A DNA stretch of 64,000 bases from Hippasteria phrygiana (taxonomy: Eukaryota; Echinodermata; Asteroidea; Valvatida; Goniasteridae): positions 744,001-808,000 of the forward strand of contig JAZGUH010000370.1 in the NCBI GenBank assembly GCA_037893225.1, given 5' to 3'. Positions 51,457-62,579 of this stretch are shown here, piece after piece. The notes beneath the pieces are model-generated. The model was not told where the DNA came from. It saw only the letters and a list, made by a program, of their open reading frames with translations, and did no database searches. Position numbers and translations under genes: made by a program. Position 1 is the stretch's first letter; each line of letters opens with the position of its first letter.

Positions 51457-52850
51457 CGATTTCATTCTCCAAATGTTGTTTGCACAACTCGCACCGTACT
51501 TCCCACCGTGCCAAGACAACCGTGAAATCTCCCGGGAATTTTTTCCCAGGAGGGAATGTTTTAACTTCTCGCTGTAACAGCTCAACGATGTATGTAATTC
51601 GTGTTAGTACAAACTTTGCATACACATGTAAGAGACAATGAGAAATGAAGTAGATGTTGATTTGGCGTGTCTGACTTGATTAAAACGGCTAAAAAGCGTC
51701 TAAGTTGAAAAGCAGATACAGGGCTACGTTCCACTCATGCGAACAACGGGAACGTTTGCCAATACGCGAACATTTGTCCATTTGATGTGCACACAAATTT
51801 GCCAAACGTTGCCGAACGTTTGCATTGTTTGCATGAGTCGAATGCAGCCCTGTTCTGCATTTTGGAAAACTGCCGTACTCCAACAAATTTTGGATAAATA
51901 TCGTAAACATTCCAATTATCCTTGCAGCAGTCTGGTTCCCTGTATATGCTTTGAAGTTTTTTATTGAAACATCCATTCTGTAAGATTTAGTCGGGTCATC
52001 TTTCCTGAACGCTACCGGCCAGTCATTTTTCAAAGTCCCTCTCATATTGAAAGCCTTAAGTATTATTATCATATTTTACCATTTGTGTAACACTTTTTAA
52101 ACTTTTTGTATAACTTTTATATTTTTGTTTTCAAATATTTATATGTAGCATAAAACTACCAACAGCATGTATAGTTTTTAGTTGATGTCGGTTGTAATTT
52201 TGTGATTGTACACCGAAGGTGTTAGCTGAGTGTTAAATTTATTTGTTTTGCCCTACCTGGTTTTGTTTTGTTTTGTTTTTTGTTTGTTTATTTTTGTAGT
52301 TAGTGGAACAGATAGTTTCTAATTGGGCAGAAGTTGTACAATGTAACAATTTAGTGGCAATCTTTGCGATGTGCCATTTGGAAACTGAATTTTTTATAAA
52401 TTCAATTTTCTCCCAATTACATGTATTCTGTTTCCAGTTTCATTCCAAGATATTAAGGAAATTGAATTTTTATGTAATATTACGCCAACAAATTAAAACG
52501 TGTAAAAAAAAACCACATTTTTAAAACCTGCATACTTTAGGTAAAAATTGAGTTGAAAGTTGTACGAATGGCTGTTATACAGTACTAACCATTTGAAACG
52601 TTAAATGTAAATGTGTCTCAACCAAAGAATCGGGTATAAGATTAGATTTTGTAACGTAAATCACATGTCGTGTATATTTCTGAGGTATTTTTGTATGTGC
52701 AGTTAGACATGTTATCAGTGCTTAATATTTTTATCATTTTTGTTATATATGTATATATAAACCGTATTCCTGTTCAACTGACCTATTATTACTGACCACT
52801 TGCAGGGATAACATTTTCAGAAATAAATTTTTAACTTGGAAACCCAAACC
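51457..52850 (+). other. 3' UTR of the HYR/SEA/EGF gene
   Basis: AT-rich, no coding signal. ATTAAA at 52492 and AATAAA at 52822-52827 are candidate poly(A) signals. The end is estimated about 20 bp after the second; transcript data would be needed to choose. Confidence 0.5.
52822..52827 (+). promoter_or_regulatory. candidate polyadenylation signal AATAAA
   Basis: Canonical hexamer 1.37 kb after the stop codon, in an A/T-rich context. Confidence 0.5.
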
Positions 52851-53187
52851 GAATTGTTGAAATGTTGCCTTCGGATTTGGTCGTTTGTGGGTATTTCTTA
52901 AACCCTGGCTTGGGTTCGGGCTTCGGCTTCGCGTAATTTTATGTCCCCAGATTTGGCAAGATATTGTGTACCGTTTTTGCTACATGTACAATATGTATAT
53001 CAAAGTCTGATGTTTTAATCCCGAGTCTAATATAATTATCTATTCAAGGCTTCAGATTGGTAATGGGACTAGGGAACAGCTGGAGACGAAGCCCAGGTTT
53101 GAGAAACCCCCTGTGTTGCTCTTTCATCGTATTCGTAGATTCAACCGATTTCCCCCGTGTGCCATTTCTGTGGAGGTATAGCTCCAA
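52851..53187. other. intergenic sequence, nothing recognised
   Basis: After the 3' UTR. No coding or repeat signal seen. Confidence 0.4.
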
Positions 53188-53421
53188 TAGAGAAATTTCA
53201 CATTAGCCCATTCTGCGCACTTCCGGGTTGAAAGCGAGAATGTCGGTGGCAAACAAAACGACTCTTTTTAGCACATTCATGCATGTATGAATAAATAAGG
53301 CCATAAAAGCAGCGCAGCTAGGCGCACGATTAGCATAAAGTTGTGACATTTAGATTCTCGTTTTCAAACGCGGAAGTGCGCAGATCTGCGCTAAACTCGT
53401 CGTTGTGGGATTCCTCTATGA
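53188..53421. mobile_element. foldback element (ATAGAGAAATTTCACATTAGC ends)
   Basis: Left AATAGAGAAATTTCACATTAG..TGCGCACTTCCGGGTTGAAAGCGAGAATG and right ATTCTCGTTTTCAAACGCGGAAGTGCGCAG..GGATTCCTCTAT pair imperfectly. Same family as 21117 and 16083. Confidence 0.75.
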
Positions 53422-54091
53422 ATCGAATGTGGGGCAAAAAGTCTCTCGGATCGAATAGGAAAAATGTTATCGAAGACGGGTTGAGTTTGGTACAGTAGCC
53501 TGTGGATAACACAAGCGCAGACAAACTCCTTTCGGGTCGGGCTTGTAATTATTCAGTCTGGTTGGACTTGAAGTTGAATCGCGATTTGACTTGCTGACAT
53601 TTATAAAAATTGTGTTGAAATAAACACAAACTTTACTTTTTAAAAGCCACCCATTTAGTGCACCGTACCTGAAACACTCGGATAATCTCTGGGTGAATAG
53701 TGGCAATTTTTCGCCACCTTCGATTCCCATGGCAACGAGCATATATGCTACTAAATGTATTGCAAATGTTATCGAAGACGTGTAAGTTTGCAAAGCTGGA
53801 GACATTCAGCAGCCCACTCTGCAGAGAAATAATCGAAAGTATCGACGTATATTAAGGACGTTAGACCAGGCAAGCCACAAAAAGGGCAAAAACTATTTTT
53901 TTGAAAGAAAAGCAAAAAAAAAAATACAACAAAATGGCTGCGTTTATCCTATAAACCAACTCCGGATTATGAAATCCTTAGAGAATATTTTTCATATAAA
54001 TATACCAATCCATAAAGCATCGCCCCCTGCCTGACGTAACCTTTTTCACGAATCGTCATGGACCGCCTAGAATTAGCCTTTTTGGCGGACA
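53422..54091. other. intergenic sequence, nothing recognised
   Basis: No convincing gene; a minus-strand open stretch at 53467-53805 lacks any known motif. Confidence 0.4.
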
Positions 54092-54300
54092 CAATAGGAG
54101 GGTGCTATTTGATTTGGGTAAACATTTTGTGAAACTACAAATTTCAGTGAAAGTCAGAATCGGATATTGTTTCGAGTTAAAGTACAATCCATAGTACGTA
54201 CAATCCATAGATCATGCCTAATCTTCACCTTTGAAATTTCATGTGGTTTCACAAAAGGTATACCTAAATCAAATAGCGCCCTCTCCTATTGTGTCCGCCA
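54092..54300. mobile_element. MITE with GGCGGACACAATAGGAG ends
   Basis: GGCGGACACAATAGGAGGGTG..TATTTGATTTGGGTA..TTTTGTGAAAC pairs over about 50 bp with GTTTCACAAAAGG..TACCTAAATCAAATA..CTCCTATTGTGTCCGCC. Confidence 0.87.
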
Positions 54301-54647
54301 TACCCTAACTTATTTATGTTAACCAGTCAAGCGTGCAGCGTGTTTACACATGGGTAAATCCGCTCCATGCGGTCCACGGCGGTCCACGCGTGTCGGATTT
54401 GTTTACAGTTCACTTTATCTTGTCACGTGAGTAAAAAGGTCTATTGACTAATGTCAGCATTGTGGTCTTATCCACACCACGGCCAATCTGCTCGTTGAGA
54501 AATTGAACCTCTTTTATCGGTACATACTATGCATGGAAGGTGTACCATTGGCCTTTCATCATTAGTTCCCCCGTCTAAACTTTCAGGCGCTCTACTCGCC
54601 TGGCTGTCTGGTCACTATCCTTTCACTGTTGTTCCAAAAGCTAGTTG

Positions 54648-54840
54648 GGGCCAGAGATGTAGTCGAGTCCATCACAAGCACTCCAGTCCTAATCCCAACC
54701 ACAAGCTATTCAAATAAGCTTTGACAAAGGCATTCCTTTGTCATTGTTCATCCAGTTACTGTGACCGGCTTTATGAAAGGACTTCTGATTGGGCTTGCGA
54801 AAGTACTTGTGAAAGGACTTGCAGGGACTCGAGATACGTA
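54648..54840 (-). repeat. interspersed repeat related to 5110-5340
   Basis: Inverted copy: GTAGTCGAGTCCATCACAAG, TGACAAAGGCATTCCTTTGTC, GAAAGGACTTGCAGGGACTCGA. Confidence 0.7.
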
Positions 54841-55105
54841 CTCTTCATTCCCCCACTCCCCCCCCCCCCCCCCCCCCCTCGTTGGCCTAGCTACCTTTTT
54901 TTGAACTCCTCACCTATATTGCCTGCCCACCACCTATAAACTTTCACAATTCAAACGAAATGTGAATAGATACCTTATGTCCATGTGATTTCTGTCTTTT
55001 CTTGTCTTTTGTAGCCCACACCTTGAGTGGCCTTTTAGCTTTGTGTTGGGCGATACGCACTATAAACCACCCAACCCCAAACGTTTAACATCAGTGCAGT
55101 ATAGC

Positions 55106-55210
55106 GCTGTGGCCTGGTGTACCAGAGTCAAGATCTTGGTGACACTATACAGACTGTGGGTTCGAGCAGGGATTGTGGTGTATGTGTCCTTGACCTGGCT
55201 GGCTCGAACC
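55106..55210 (+). repeat. SINE family B fragment
   Basis: GCGCTGTGGCCTGGTGTACCAGAGTC..GTGGGTTCGAGCAGGG..TGTGTCCTTGA; breaks off before GCAAGACAC. Confidence 0.75.
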
Positions 55211-55496
55211 CAAAATCACTAAATTATCCACACAACCCTTGATTTCGAGCATTATAAGAAAACAAGTCTTCGTTTGTTTTGGCAACTTTTCCAGAATTTT
55301 CAAGATTTTGTTTTTTCCTTCTATTTTTCCTTTAAGTTCTCAAGATGGATCTTTAAAGGCTATCAAAAGATGCCCAATGCAAAATTAGAGCCCCAACCCT
55401 CCCCACTTTTCAAAATATTTTTCCAAAGCATTCTTCCAAGCCAAACAATAGCAGTTACTCTTTTAATCGCGGCAAGTGTCTCACAAAGGGACTCAA

Positions 55497-55504
55497 ATTT
55501 GCAT
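55497..55504 (+). promoter_or_regulatory. octamer ATTTGCAT upstream of U1 copy 1
   Basis: 129 bp before the U1 start; an octamer is the usual core of snRNA distal elements (Oct-1 binding). It sits in a block conserved before all four copies. CATGCGCAGTA-like boxes follow. Confidence 0.65.
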
Positions 55505-55625
55505 ATGAAATTGACGACGCGTGCGCAGTATTATGGCGAAAGACTAATTACGAAGCTCATCATAAACGCCATGATCAAAACGAAAACAGCTGAAGGACAT
55601 TACTAAAACATTCAACCAACAAATC

Positions 55626-55788
55626 ATACTTACCTGGCTCAGGAGATACCATGATCATTCAGGTGGTTCTCCCAAGGCGAGGCCCCACCATTGCACATCC
55701 GGTTAGGATGACCTTTGCGATTCCCTCAAATGTAGGGAACTCGGGAGTACAATTTCTGATAGTGGGGACTGCGTTCGCGCTCTCCCCG
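55626..55788 (+). ncRNA. U1: U1 snRNA copy 1
   Basis: Starts ATACTTACCTG, the 5' splice-site-pairing end of U1. Contains GAGATACCATGATCA (stem-loop I), ATTGCAC (U1A loop of stem-loop II), the Sm-type AATTTCTGA, and the terminal GACTGCGTTCGCGCTCTCCCC hairpin with UUCG loop. Length 163, as expected for U1. The stem-loop II region (CCCCACCATTGCACATCCGG) differs from copies 2 and 3. Confidence 0.96.
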
Positions 55789-55800
55789 TACAAATAATCA

Positions 55801-55809
55801 AAAGGTAGA
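55801..55809 (+). terminator. 3' box-like element of U1 copy 1
   Basis: AAAGGTAGA fits the AAARRNAGA core of the metazoan snRNA 3' box, 13 bp after the RNA end. Confidence 0.6.
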
Positions 55810-55894
55810 ATGAGACTTTAAAGGTATGTGTGCAACTAGCGTGCGGTTAATTCATGTTTCTTTGAAACAAGTATCTTAGTTCCATAAATCCCAT

Positions 55895-56118
55895 ATTAAT
55901 GCCGTATAGCCAGGGGGATCACGCCCAATTTTGCAATCAAAAAAGCGACATTCAGGGGATACGACTTTTTAACAGAAACTGACTCGATAAATTTGAATAA
56001 ATTTTCAAAGTGAACAAAAGAAAACTGGCAGGAGCGGGATTCGAACTTGCGCCCTCCGGAATACCGTACCGGCGCTCTACCAAATGAGCTATCTTGCGCT
56101 ATGTTGGCGGTCTCCCAG
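55895..56118 (-). repeat. tRNA-derived SINE, family A
   Basis: Reverse tRNA-like body (GATTCGAACTTGCGCCCTCCGG..GAGCTATCTTGC) plus the GTATAGCCAGGG module. Corresponds by position to the copy at 62840 in the second unit. Confidence 0.85.
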
Positions 56119-56337
56119 AATTACTTTTTTTGAACGGCTTTCTTACCAACGTGCTAGTGCATTTTAATAAACTGATGCTTCTTTGAGTTGCTTCAATTCT
56201 TCTAACAAAGTAACATGTTTTATCCAATATCATGAAACAAACCATGTCATGCTTAAACTCATTACTTGACTGAATTACTGACAGTATTTGCCAATTTTGT
56301 TGGATTGTCTTATTTTTGAACTCCCCACCCACCCCCA

Positions 56338-58008
56338 GCTATCTACTCTACTGCCGCGCTAGTCCTCTACTCCCGCCCCATCTACTCTACTGCCGCGCCT
56401 GTCCTCTACTACCGCCCCATCTACTCTACTGCCGCGCCTGTCCTGTACTACCGCTCCATCTACTCTACTGCCGCGCCTGTCCTCTACTGCCGCTCCGTCT
56501 ACTCTACTGCCGCGCCTGTCCTCTACTACCGCTCCATCTACTCTACTGCCGCGCCTGTCCTGTACTGCCGCTCCGTCTACTCTACTGCCGCGCCTGTCCT
56601 CTACTGCCGCTCCATCTACTCTACTGCCGCGCCTGTCCTGTACTGCCGCTCCGTCTACTCTACTGCCGCGCCTGTCCTCTACTGCCGCTCCATCTACTCT
56701 ACTGCGGCGCCTTTCCTCTACTGCCGCTCCCTCTACTCTACTGCCGCGCCTGTCCTGTACTGCCGCTCCATCTACTCTACTGCCGCGCCTTTCCTCAACT
56801 GCCGCTCCATCTACTCTACTGCCGCGCCTGTCCTGTACTGCCGCTCCATCTACTCTACTGCCGCGCCTTTCCTCTACTGCCGCTCCATCTACTCTACTGC
56901 CACGCCTGTCCTCTACTGCCGCTCCATCTACTCTACTGCCGCGCCTGTCCTCTACTGCCGCTCCATCTACTCTACTGCCGCGCCTGTCCTCTACTGCCGC
57001 TCCATCTACTCTACTGCCGCGCCTGTCCTCTACTGCCGCTCCATCTACTCTACTGCCGCGCCTGCCCTCTACTGCCGCTCCATCTACTCTACTGCCGCGC
57101 CTGTCCTCTACTGCCACTCCGTCTACTCTACTGCCGCGCCTGTCCTCTACTGCCGCTCCGTCTACTCTACTGCCGCGCCTGCCCTCTACTGCCGCTCCAT
57201 CTACTCTACTGCCACGCTTGTCCTCTACTACCGCTCCGTCTACTCTACTGCCGCGCCTGTCCTCTACTACCGCTCCATCTACTCTACTGCGGCGCCTGCC
57301 CTCTACTGCCGCTCCATCTACTCTACTGCCGCGCCTGTCCTCTACTACCGCTCCGTCTACTCTACTGCCGCGCCTGTCCTCTACTACCGCTCCATCTACT
57401 CTACTGCGGCGCCTGCCCTCTACTGCCGCTCCATCTACTCTACTGCCGCGCCTGTCCTCTACTACCGCTCCGTCTACTCTACTGCCGCGCCTGTCCTCTA
57501 CTACCGCTCCATCTACTCTACTGCCGCGCCTGTCCTCTACTACCGCTCCATCTACTCTACTGCCGCGCCTGTCCTCTACTACCGCTCCATCTACTCTACT
57601 GCGGCGCCTTTCCTCTACTGCCGCTCCATCTACTCTACTGCCGCGCCTGTCCTCTACTACCGCTCCATCTACTCTACTGCCGCGCCTGTCCTCTACTGCC
57701 GCTCCATCTACTCTACTGCCGCGCCTGTCCTCTACTACCGCTCCATCTACTCTACTGCCGCGCCTGTCCTCTACTGCCGCGCCTGTCCTCTACTGCCACT
57801 CCATCTACTCTACTGCGGCGCCTGCCCTCTACTGCCGCTCCGTCTACGCTACTGCCGCGCCTGTCCTCTACTACCGCTCCATCTACTCTACTGCCGCGCC
57901 TGTCCTCTACTGCCGCTCCGTCTACTCTACTGCCGCGCCTGTCCTCTACTGCCGCTCCATCTACTCTACTGCCGCGCCTGTCCTCTACTACCGCTCCATC
58001 TACTCGTA
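56338..58008 (+). repeat. 39-bp minisatellite, about 42 copies
   Basis: Unit CTCCATCTACTCTACTGCCG + CGCCTGTCCTCTACTGCCG with substitutions (CCA/CCG, TGCC/TACC, GCG/GGC). 39 bp is 13 codons, hence uninterrupted frames on both strands (e.g. 56316-58076, periodic LLYCRACPLLPLH). No domain, no splice context, and higher-order variants typical of unequal exchange. Confidence 0.95.
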
Positions 58009-58231
58009 GCTGTCAATCTTTACATACCTTCAAATGCCTTCTTAAAACATTCCTGTTTAACTCAACTTATAATTAGATTGCTGGTTTTGTTTCAAGTATA
58101 CATACATGTACATGTATATTTAACTATTTGTAGAGTTCTGGACAGTTTCTTTTCTTCAAGCGCCTCGGAATATGTCTACATAGATAGATGGCGCTTTACA
58201 AATGCTTGTATTATTATTATTATTATTATTA
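58009..58231 (+). mobile_element. retroposon 3' end inserted in the minisatellite
   Basis: Non-repeat sequence from TAGCTGTCAATCTTTACATACC to GATGGCGCTTTACAAATGC followed by (TTA)n. A GGCGCT..AAATGC end with a trinucleotide tail is typical of LINE-related 3' ends in marine invertebrates. The array resumes right after the tail. Confidence 0.65.
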
Positions 58232-58965
58232 CTGCCGCGCCTGTCCTCTACTGCCGCTCCGTCTACTCTACTGCCGCGCCTGTCCTCTACTGCCGCTCCA
58301 TCTACTCTACTGCGGCGCCTTTCCTCTACTGCCGCTCCATCTACTCTACTGCCGCGCCTGCCCTCTACTGCCGCTCCATCTACTCTACTGCCGCGCCTGT
58401 CCTCTACTGCTGCTCCATCTACTCTACTGCCACGCCTGTCCTCTACTGCCGCTCCATCTACTCTACTGCCGCGCCTGTCCTCTACTACCGCTCCATCTAC
58501 TCTACTGCCGCGCCTGTCCTGTACCGCCGCTCCATCTACTCTACTGCCGCGCCTTTCCTCTACCACCGCTCCATCTACTCTACTGCCGCGCCTTTCCTCT
58601 ACCACCGCTCCATCTACTCTACTGCCGCGCCTGTCCTCTACCACCGCTCCACCTACTCTACTGCCGCGCCTTTCCTCTACCACCGCTCCATCTACTCTAC
58701 TGCCGCGCCTTTCCTCTACTACCGCTCCATCTACTCTACTGCCGTGCCTGTCCTCTACTACCGCTCCATCTACTCTACTGCCGCGCCTTAATTCCTCTAC
58801 TACCGCTCCATCTACTAGCTCTACTGCCGCGCCTTTCCTCTACCACCGCTCCATCTACTCTACTGCCGCGCCTGTCCTTTACTGCCGCTCCGTCTACTCT
58901 ACTGCCGCGATGAGTGTCCTCCAGTTCCGCTCCATCTATATACTCTATACTGCCGCGCCTGTCCT
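58232..58965 (+). repeat. 39-bp minisatellite, second part, about 18 copies
   Basis: Same unit after the insertion; a CTCTACCACCG subtype dominates 58550-58700. Degenerates into GATGAGTGTCCTCCAGTTCCG, which is also the end of the short array at 63265. Confidence 0.94.
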
Positions 58966-59391
58966 CTCGGGCCCGTTGCCTGCCCCGAGACTTGGGGGGG
59001 GGGGGGGGGGCCTAAAACCCCAAAGTGGAACTTTTGGCATATGTGCAACACTGTGCACACATTAAAGAGTCGTACAAGTTGCATTTTACCGTATTAAAGT
59101 GGAACATTCAGTGATACGTGTACCTTTGAGGCAAAATGTGAAGTAGACTTGTAGTGACTTACCGATTTTGTTGTATTTGTTTAATTTCTGAGCGGAACTC
59201 GTCACCGAGCAGGGGAAGGGGTTCGTTTGAACCCCCGCGCCACTAAAGCCTAAGTGTATTTATCGAGCTAGCAGACCATGAAATAAGCACTACAAACAGT
59301 AGTCTGTTGAATTCTGTTATAAGAATACAACGCACAGAGCTTATAATTCAAAAGAGGATATGTCGCACAAAGTGTCTAAAAAAGGACTCAA

Positions 59392-59399
59392 ATTTGCAT
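59392..59399 (+). promoter_or_regulatory. octamer ATTTGCAT upstream of U1 copy 2
   Basis: 180 bp before the U1 start. In this copy a CATGCGCAGTACATA block is duplicated between octamer and gene, which lengthens the spacing compared with copy 1. Confidence 0.65.
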
Positions 59400-59571
59400 A
59401 TGAAATTGAATGACGCATGCGCAGTACATATGACGACAAACGTTCAAAATAACGCATGCGCAGTACATATAGCGAAGCGTTAATTACGGAGCTCGTCATA
59501 AACTATTTTTAACGCCATGATTAAAACGAAAACAGCTGAAGGGCATTACTAAAACAGTCAACCAACAAATC

Positions 59572-59738
59572 ATACTTACCTGGCTCAGGAGATACCACGA
59601 TCATTCGGGTGGTTCTCCCAAGGCGAGGCCTGACCATTGCACTATACGGTTAGGATGACCTTTGCGATTCCCTCAAATGTAGGGAACTCGGGAGTACAAT
59701 TTCTGATAGTGGGGACTGCGTTCGCGCTCTCCTCCCCG
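59572..59738 (+). ncRNA. U1: U1 snRNA copy 2
   Basis: Complete U1: ATACTTACCTGG, GAGATACCACGATCATTCGG, ATTGCACTATACGG in stem-loop II, AATTTCTGATAG Sm region. The last stem reads CGCGCTCTCCTCCCC, three bases longer than in copies 1 and 3, so a bulge or shifted pairing is expected. Confidence 0.95.
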
Positions 59739-59750
59739 TACAAATAATCA

Positions 59751-59759
59751 AAAAATAGA
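59751..59759 (+). terminator. 3' box-like element of U1 copy 2
   Basis: AAAAATAGA, 12 bp after the RNA end, in a block shared with copy 1. Confidence 0.5.
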
Positions 59760-59790
59760 ATGAGACTTTAAAGGCAGTGTGCATCTGCTA

Positions 59791-60164
59791 GTGCGGTTTC
59801 AATAAATTTATGTTTCTTTGAAATGCTTTCAATACTGGATTATACGAAATCCGTATTACACGCTCAGTCGGTATTAAAGTGCTAAATATGAATGACTTGT
59901 TTTAGCCCCTTGACCGAACATTACTGGAATATGAGAAATTCTAGCAAAGCCCTGACAAGCTGGCATCTTCCTAAGGACTGTGACTGAAATGTTTCCATTT
60001 GTATCCGTTTTCGGTGTTTTGGCTTTAATTTTGAATTTCAAGGGGCGGGGGTTATTTTAGAGATACAGCATTACTTTTTGGTGTCAAAATGCTTTTATTG
60101 ATAGTGGGAATCATTTCCCAAATGGACGTCTTTAAATTTGGACCTTGGAGTTTACCACCCCCTA
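59791..60164. other. spacer between duplicated units
   Basis: No gene or repeat recognised. Confidence 0.4.
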
Positions 60165-60387
60165 CTCTCGTAGGCCTACTGCCTTTCTTTGGAACTCCTC
60201 TCCCGTATTGCATGCCCACCACCTATAAACTTTCATCATTCAAAGAAATGTGAATAGATACCTTCTATCCATGTGATTTCTGTCTTTTCTTGTCTTGTAG
60301 CCCACACCTTGAGTGGCCTTTTAGCTTTGTGTTGGGCGATACGCACTATAAACCACCCAACCCAAACGTTTAACGTAAGTGCAGTAT

Positions 60388-60650
60388 ATCGCTGTGGCCT
60401 AGTGTACCAGAGTCAAGATCTTGGTGACACTACAGACTGTGGGTTCGAGCAGGGGTGGTGGTGCTTGTGTCCTTGAGCAAGACACTTTGTCGCAAGTTGC
60501 TTCTCTCCTCCCAGGAGTAAATGGATGCAGGGCAGTGATGGTTATGTGCTTGATTAGCCCATGTGCCGGGGCTGTATACTCCCCAAGGAGAATTCAGGAA
60601 TGATTGGTAGGCCTGATGAGCAGGGGTAATAATGTAGTGCTATCTTTGGG
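60388..60650 (+). repeat. SINE family B
   Basis: GCTGTGGCCTAGTGTACCAG to GATGAGCAGGGGTAATAATG; fuller than its counterpart at 55106. Confidence 0.85.
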
Positions 60651-60754
60651 TAAAAAAAGTCAGAAGTTGTCAGCTTCTCTATCTACGCCTCTGATTCATG
60701 CACAATTAAGATTGCCCTCACATGTGCCTATTTACTCCTGCGTGGAAATAAGCA

Positions 60755-60830
60755 ATTTGTGATAGAGTGTCTTGCTCAAGGACACAAGCACCATGACCCC
60801 CTGACTGGGCTCGAAACCAAAATCAGTGAA
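60755..60830 (-). repeat. SINE family B fragment, inverted
   Basis: AGAGTGTCTTGCTCAAGGACACAAGCACCATGACC is the core in reverse. Confidence 0.75.
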
Positions 60831-61034
60831 ATTATCCACCAAACCTTGATTTGGTTTTGCCAACCTTTCCAGAATTTTCAAGATTTCGCTCATTTTTCTA
60901 TTTTTCCTTTAAGTTCTCAAGATGGATCTTTAAAGGCTATCGAAAGATGCCCTACTGCAAAATTGGAGCCCCACCCCTCCCTACTTTTCAAAATATTTCG
61001 TAACATTCTTCCAAGCCAAACAATAGGGGTTACT

Positions 61035-62400
61035 CTTTTAACCCTCGGAGCAACTACGGCACTGCAGTCAGTGGAAGTATTTTTTTCGTAATTTTTATAT
61101 ATAACTAAAACATCTTTGGGCCAATATTGCTAACAAAAGTTTTAAACTCGAGTCGAAAGCCACAGTTTAATTGAGACTGCAATCAAATTTAACACAGAGG
61201 TCACACACCGGACATGCCTGGCAGCCCTGAGAAAGTAAGCCCTCTGGCATGTGTTTGGCTAAGCCCCATTCAAGCGTGTGTTATCTAATGCCTTATTAGT
61301 GGTCGGTATACACAAAGGGTTTCCGCCTGGGCAGACCGCCAGAGCAATCAATCATTCTGTCATTGCCCATGCTTCTGAATGGCAATAGGATGGTGTCTGA
61401 CCCAGAAATAGCATCAGGGTATTCCTGCTGGCCTTACCCGTAATACAATAATACTTCCGCTGCAGTGCCTTTGTGTCATCGTGTATATATTTTTTTAAAG
61501 TTGCTTCCAGGGTTCAGACAATTTTAACATTTGGTCCGAAAAATTTCTATAGGGGGCCTACGCATTGGTCTGGAAATGTTTTTATACGCATTCCCTTCCC
61601 ACCTAAAAAACAAATCATGCGTACCTTTAACTGATTATGCATGTAAGTCAAAGGTCGTTGAAAAATAATTATAATCATTAGTTTTATAGCCGAATCAAAT
61701 TATCGCAACTAAACCTAATTCAGCGATCTTGCATGCGAATGAATTTTACGGTTTGGCTGCGATTCTAGCTGATCTTGACCTGCATTGTTTTAAGCAAAAC
61801 CCCGCCAAAAAAATATTCTGTGGGAATTAACAAGGTGGAGTTGGAATAACCATGAAATGCCGGCTGTTTAATTAAATCTTCGCCATGTGTTTAAAGCTAT
61901 GCTGATTGTTGTAACGTGATTCGCATTTGAAGCAAAAGCAATTAAATATATTCGGAAGCATATAGCGAGCGTTTCGTACCGTTTTGTATTTTTTGGACCT
62001 TAAAAAGCAGCTGCTATATTGCTATATAGTGTGGTAATTTTACGAAATACTGGCAAGTCTGGGGCTTTGTTTTTTAATATTTCGTATTTTCTCAAAAATT
62101 GGAGAAAAAAAAATATTGCAATAGTTCTATGCTTAGATAACAGTCAAAATAGGTTTTTAAACACCTGCATGTCTCTACAATCAATATCGGGCAAATTTGA
62201 AAAACGCCATTTCTGGAACAAAATTGAAACAAAAAATGGCAAGGTGTAGTCTTGCAGGGTTTTTTTTGCTCGTAAAGATTGCAGAAAAGTACAGCATGGA
62301 ATGTAGAAATCAGCCACGTAATTTCACCTGTCTCGGCCGCACGACGTACAATCTGTTATATTGTCTGGCCTAGCCTCGCGCCACTCTACTGCCGGGCCTG
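61035..62400. other. unit-2-specific spacer
   Basis: Absent at the corresponding place of unit 1. No coding signal, no element ends recognised. CACTCTACTGCCGGGCCTGT at 62382 is a single stray minisatellite-like unit. Confidence 0.45.
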
Positions 62401-62457
62401 TTGTGGTTGTAAAACGTACGTGTGCAATCGCGCGAAGTGTTTCACAAAGGGACTATA

Positions 62458-62465
62458 ATTTGCAT
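62458..62465 (+). promoter_or_regulatory. octamer ATTTGCAT upstream of U1 copy 3
   Basis: 122 bp before the U1 start; context GGGACTATAATTTGCATATG. Confidence 0.65.
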
Positions 62466-62579
62466 ATGTAATTGCGACGCATGCGCAGTATTATGGCGAA
62501 AGGCTAATTACGAAGCTTATCATAAACTATTTTAAACGCCATGATCAAAACGAAAACAGCTGAAGGACATTACTAAAAC

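Larger units (their letters stand above)
54860..59790. repeat. segmental duplication, unit 1 of the U1 locus
   Basis: Order: CTATAAACTTTCA block, SINE B fragment, CAAGATGGATCTTTAAAGGC block, U1 copy 1, SINE A, 39-bp minisatellite, CCCAAAGTGGAAC block, U1 copy 2. The same order recurs from 60165 to the window end. Confidence 0.8.

Noticed and set aside
53467..53805. Minus-strand 112-codon frame in the intergenic region
   Set aside because: No recognisable motif, no supporting promoter or splice signals; expected by chance.
56316..58076. 586-codon open frame on the + strand (and a 252-codon frame on the - strand)
   Set aside because: Direct consequence of a 39-bp (13-codon) minisatellite without stops; no start context, domains or splice signals, and the array varies between duplicated units.
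56338..58965. CRISPR-like array
   Set aside because: Contiguous 39-bp repeats without unique spacers, in eukaryotic DNA.
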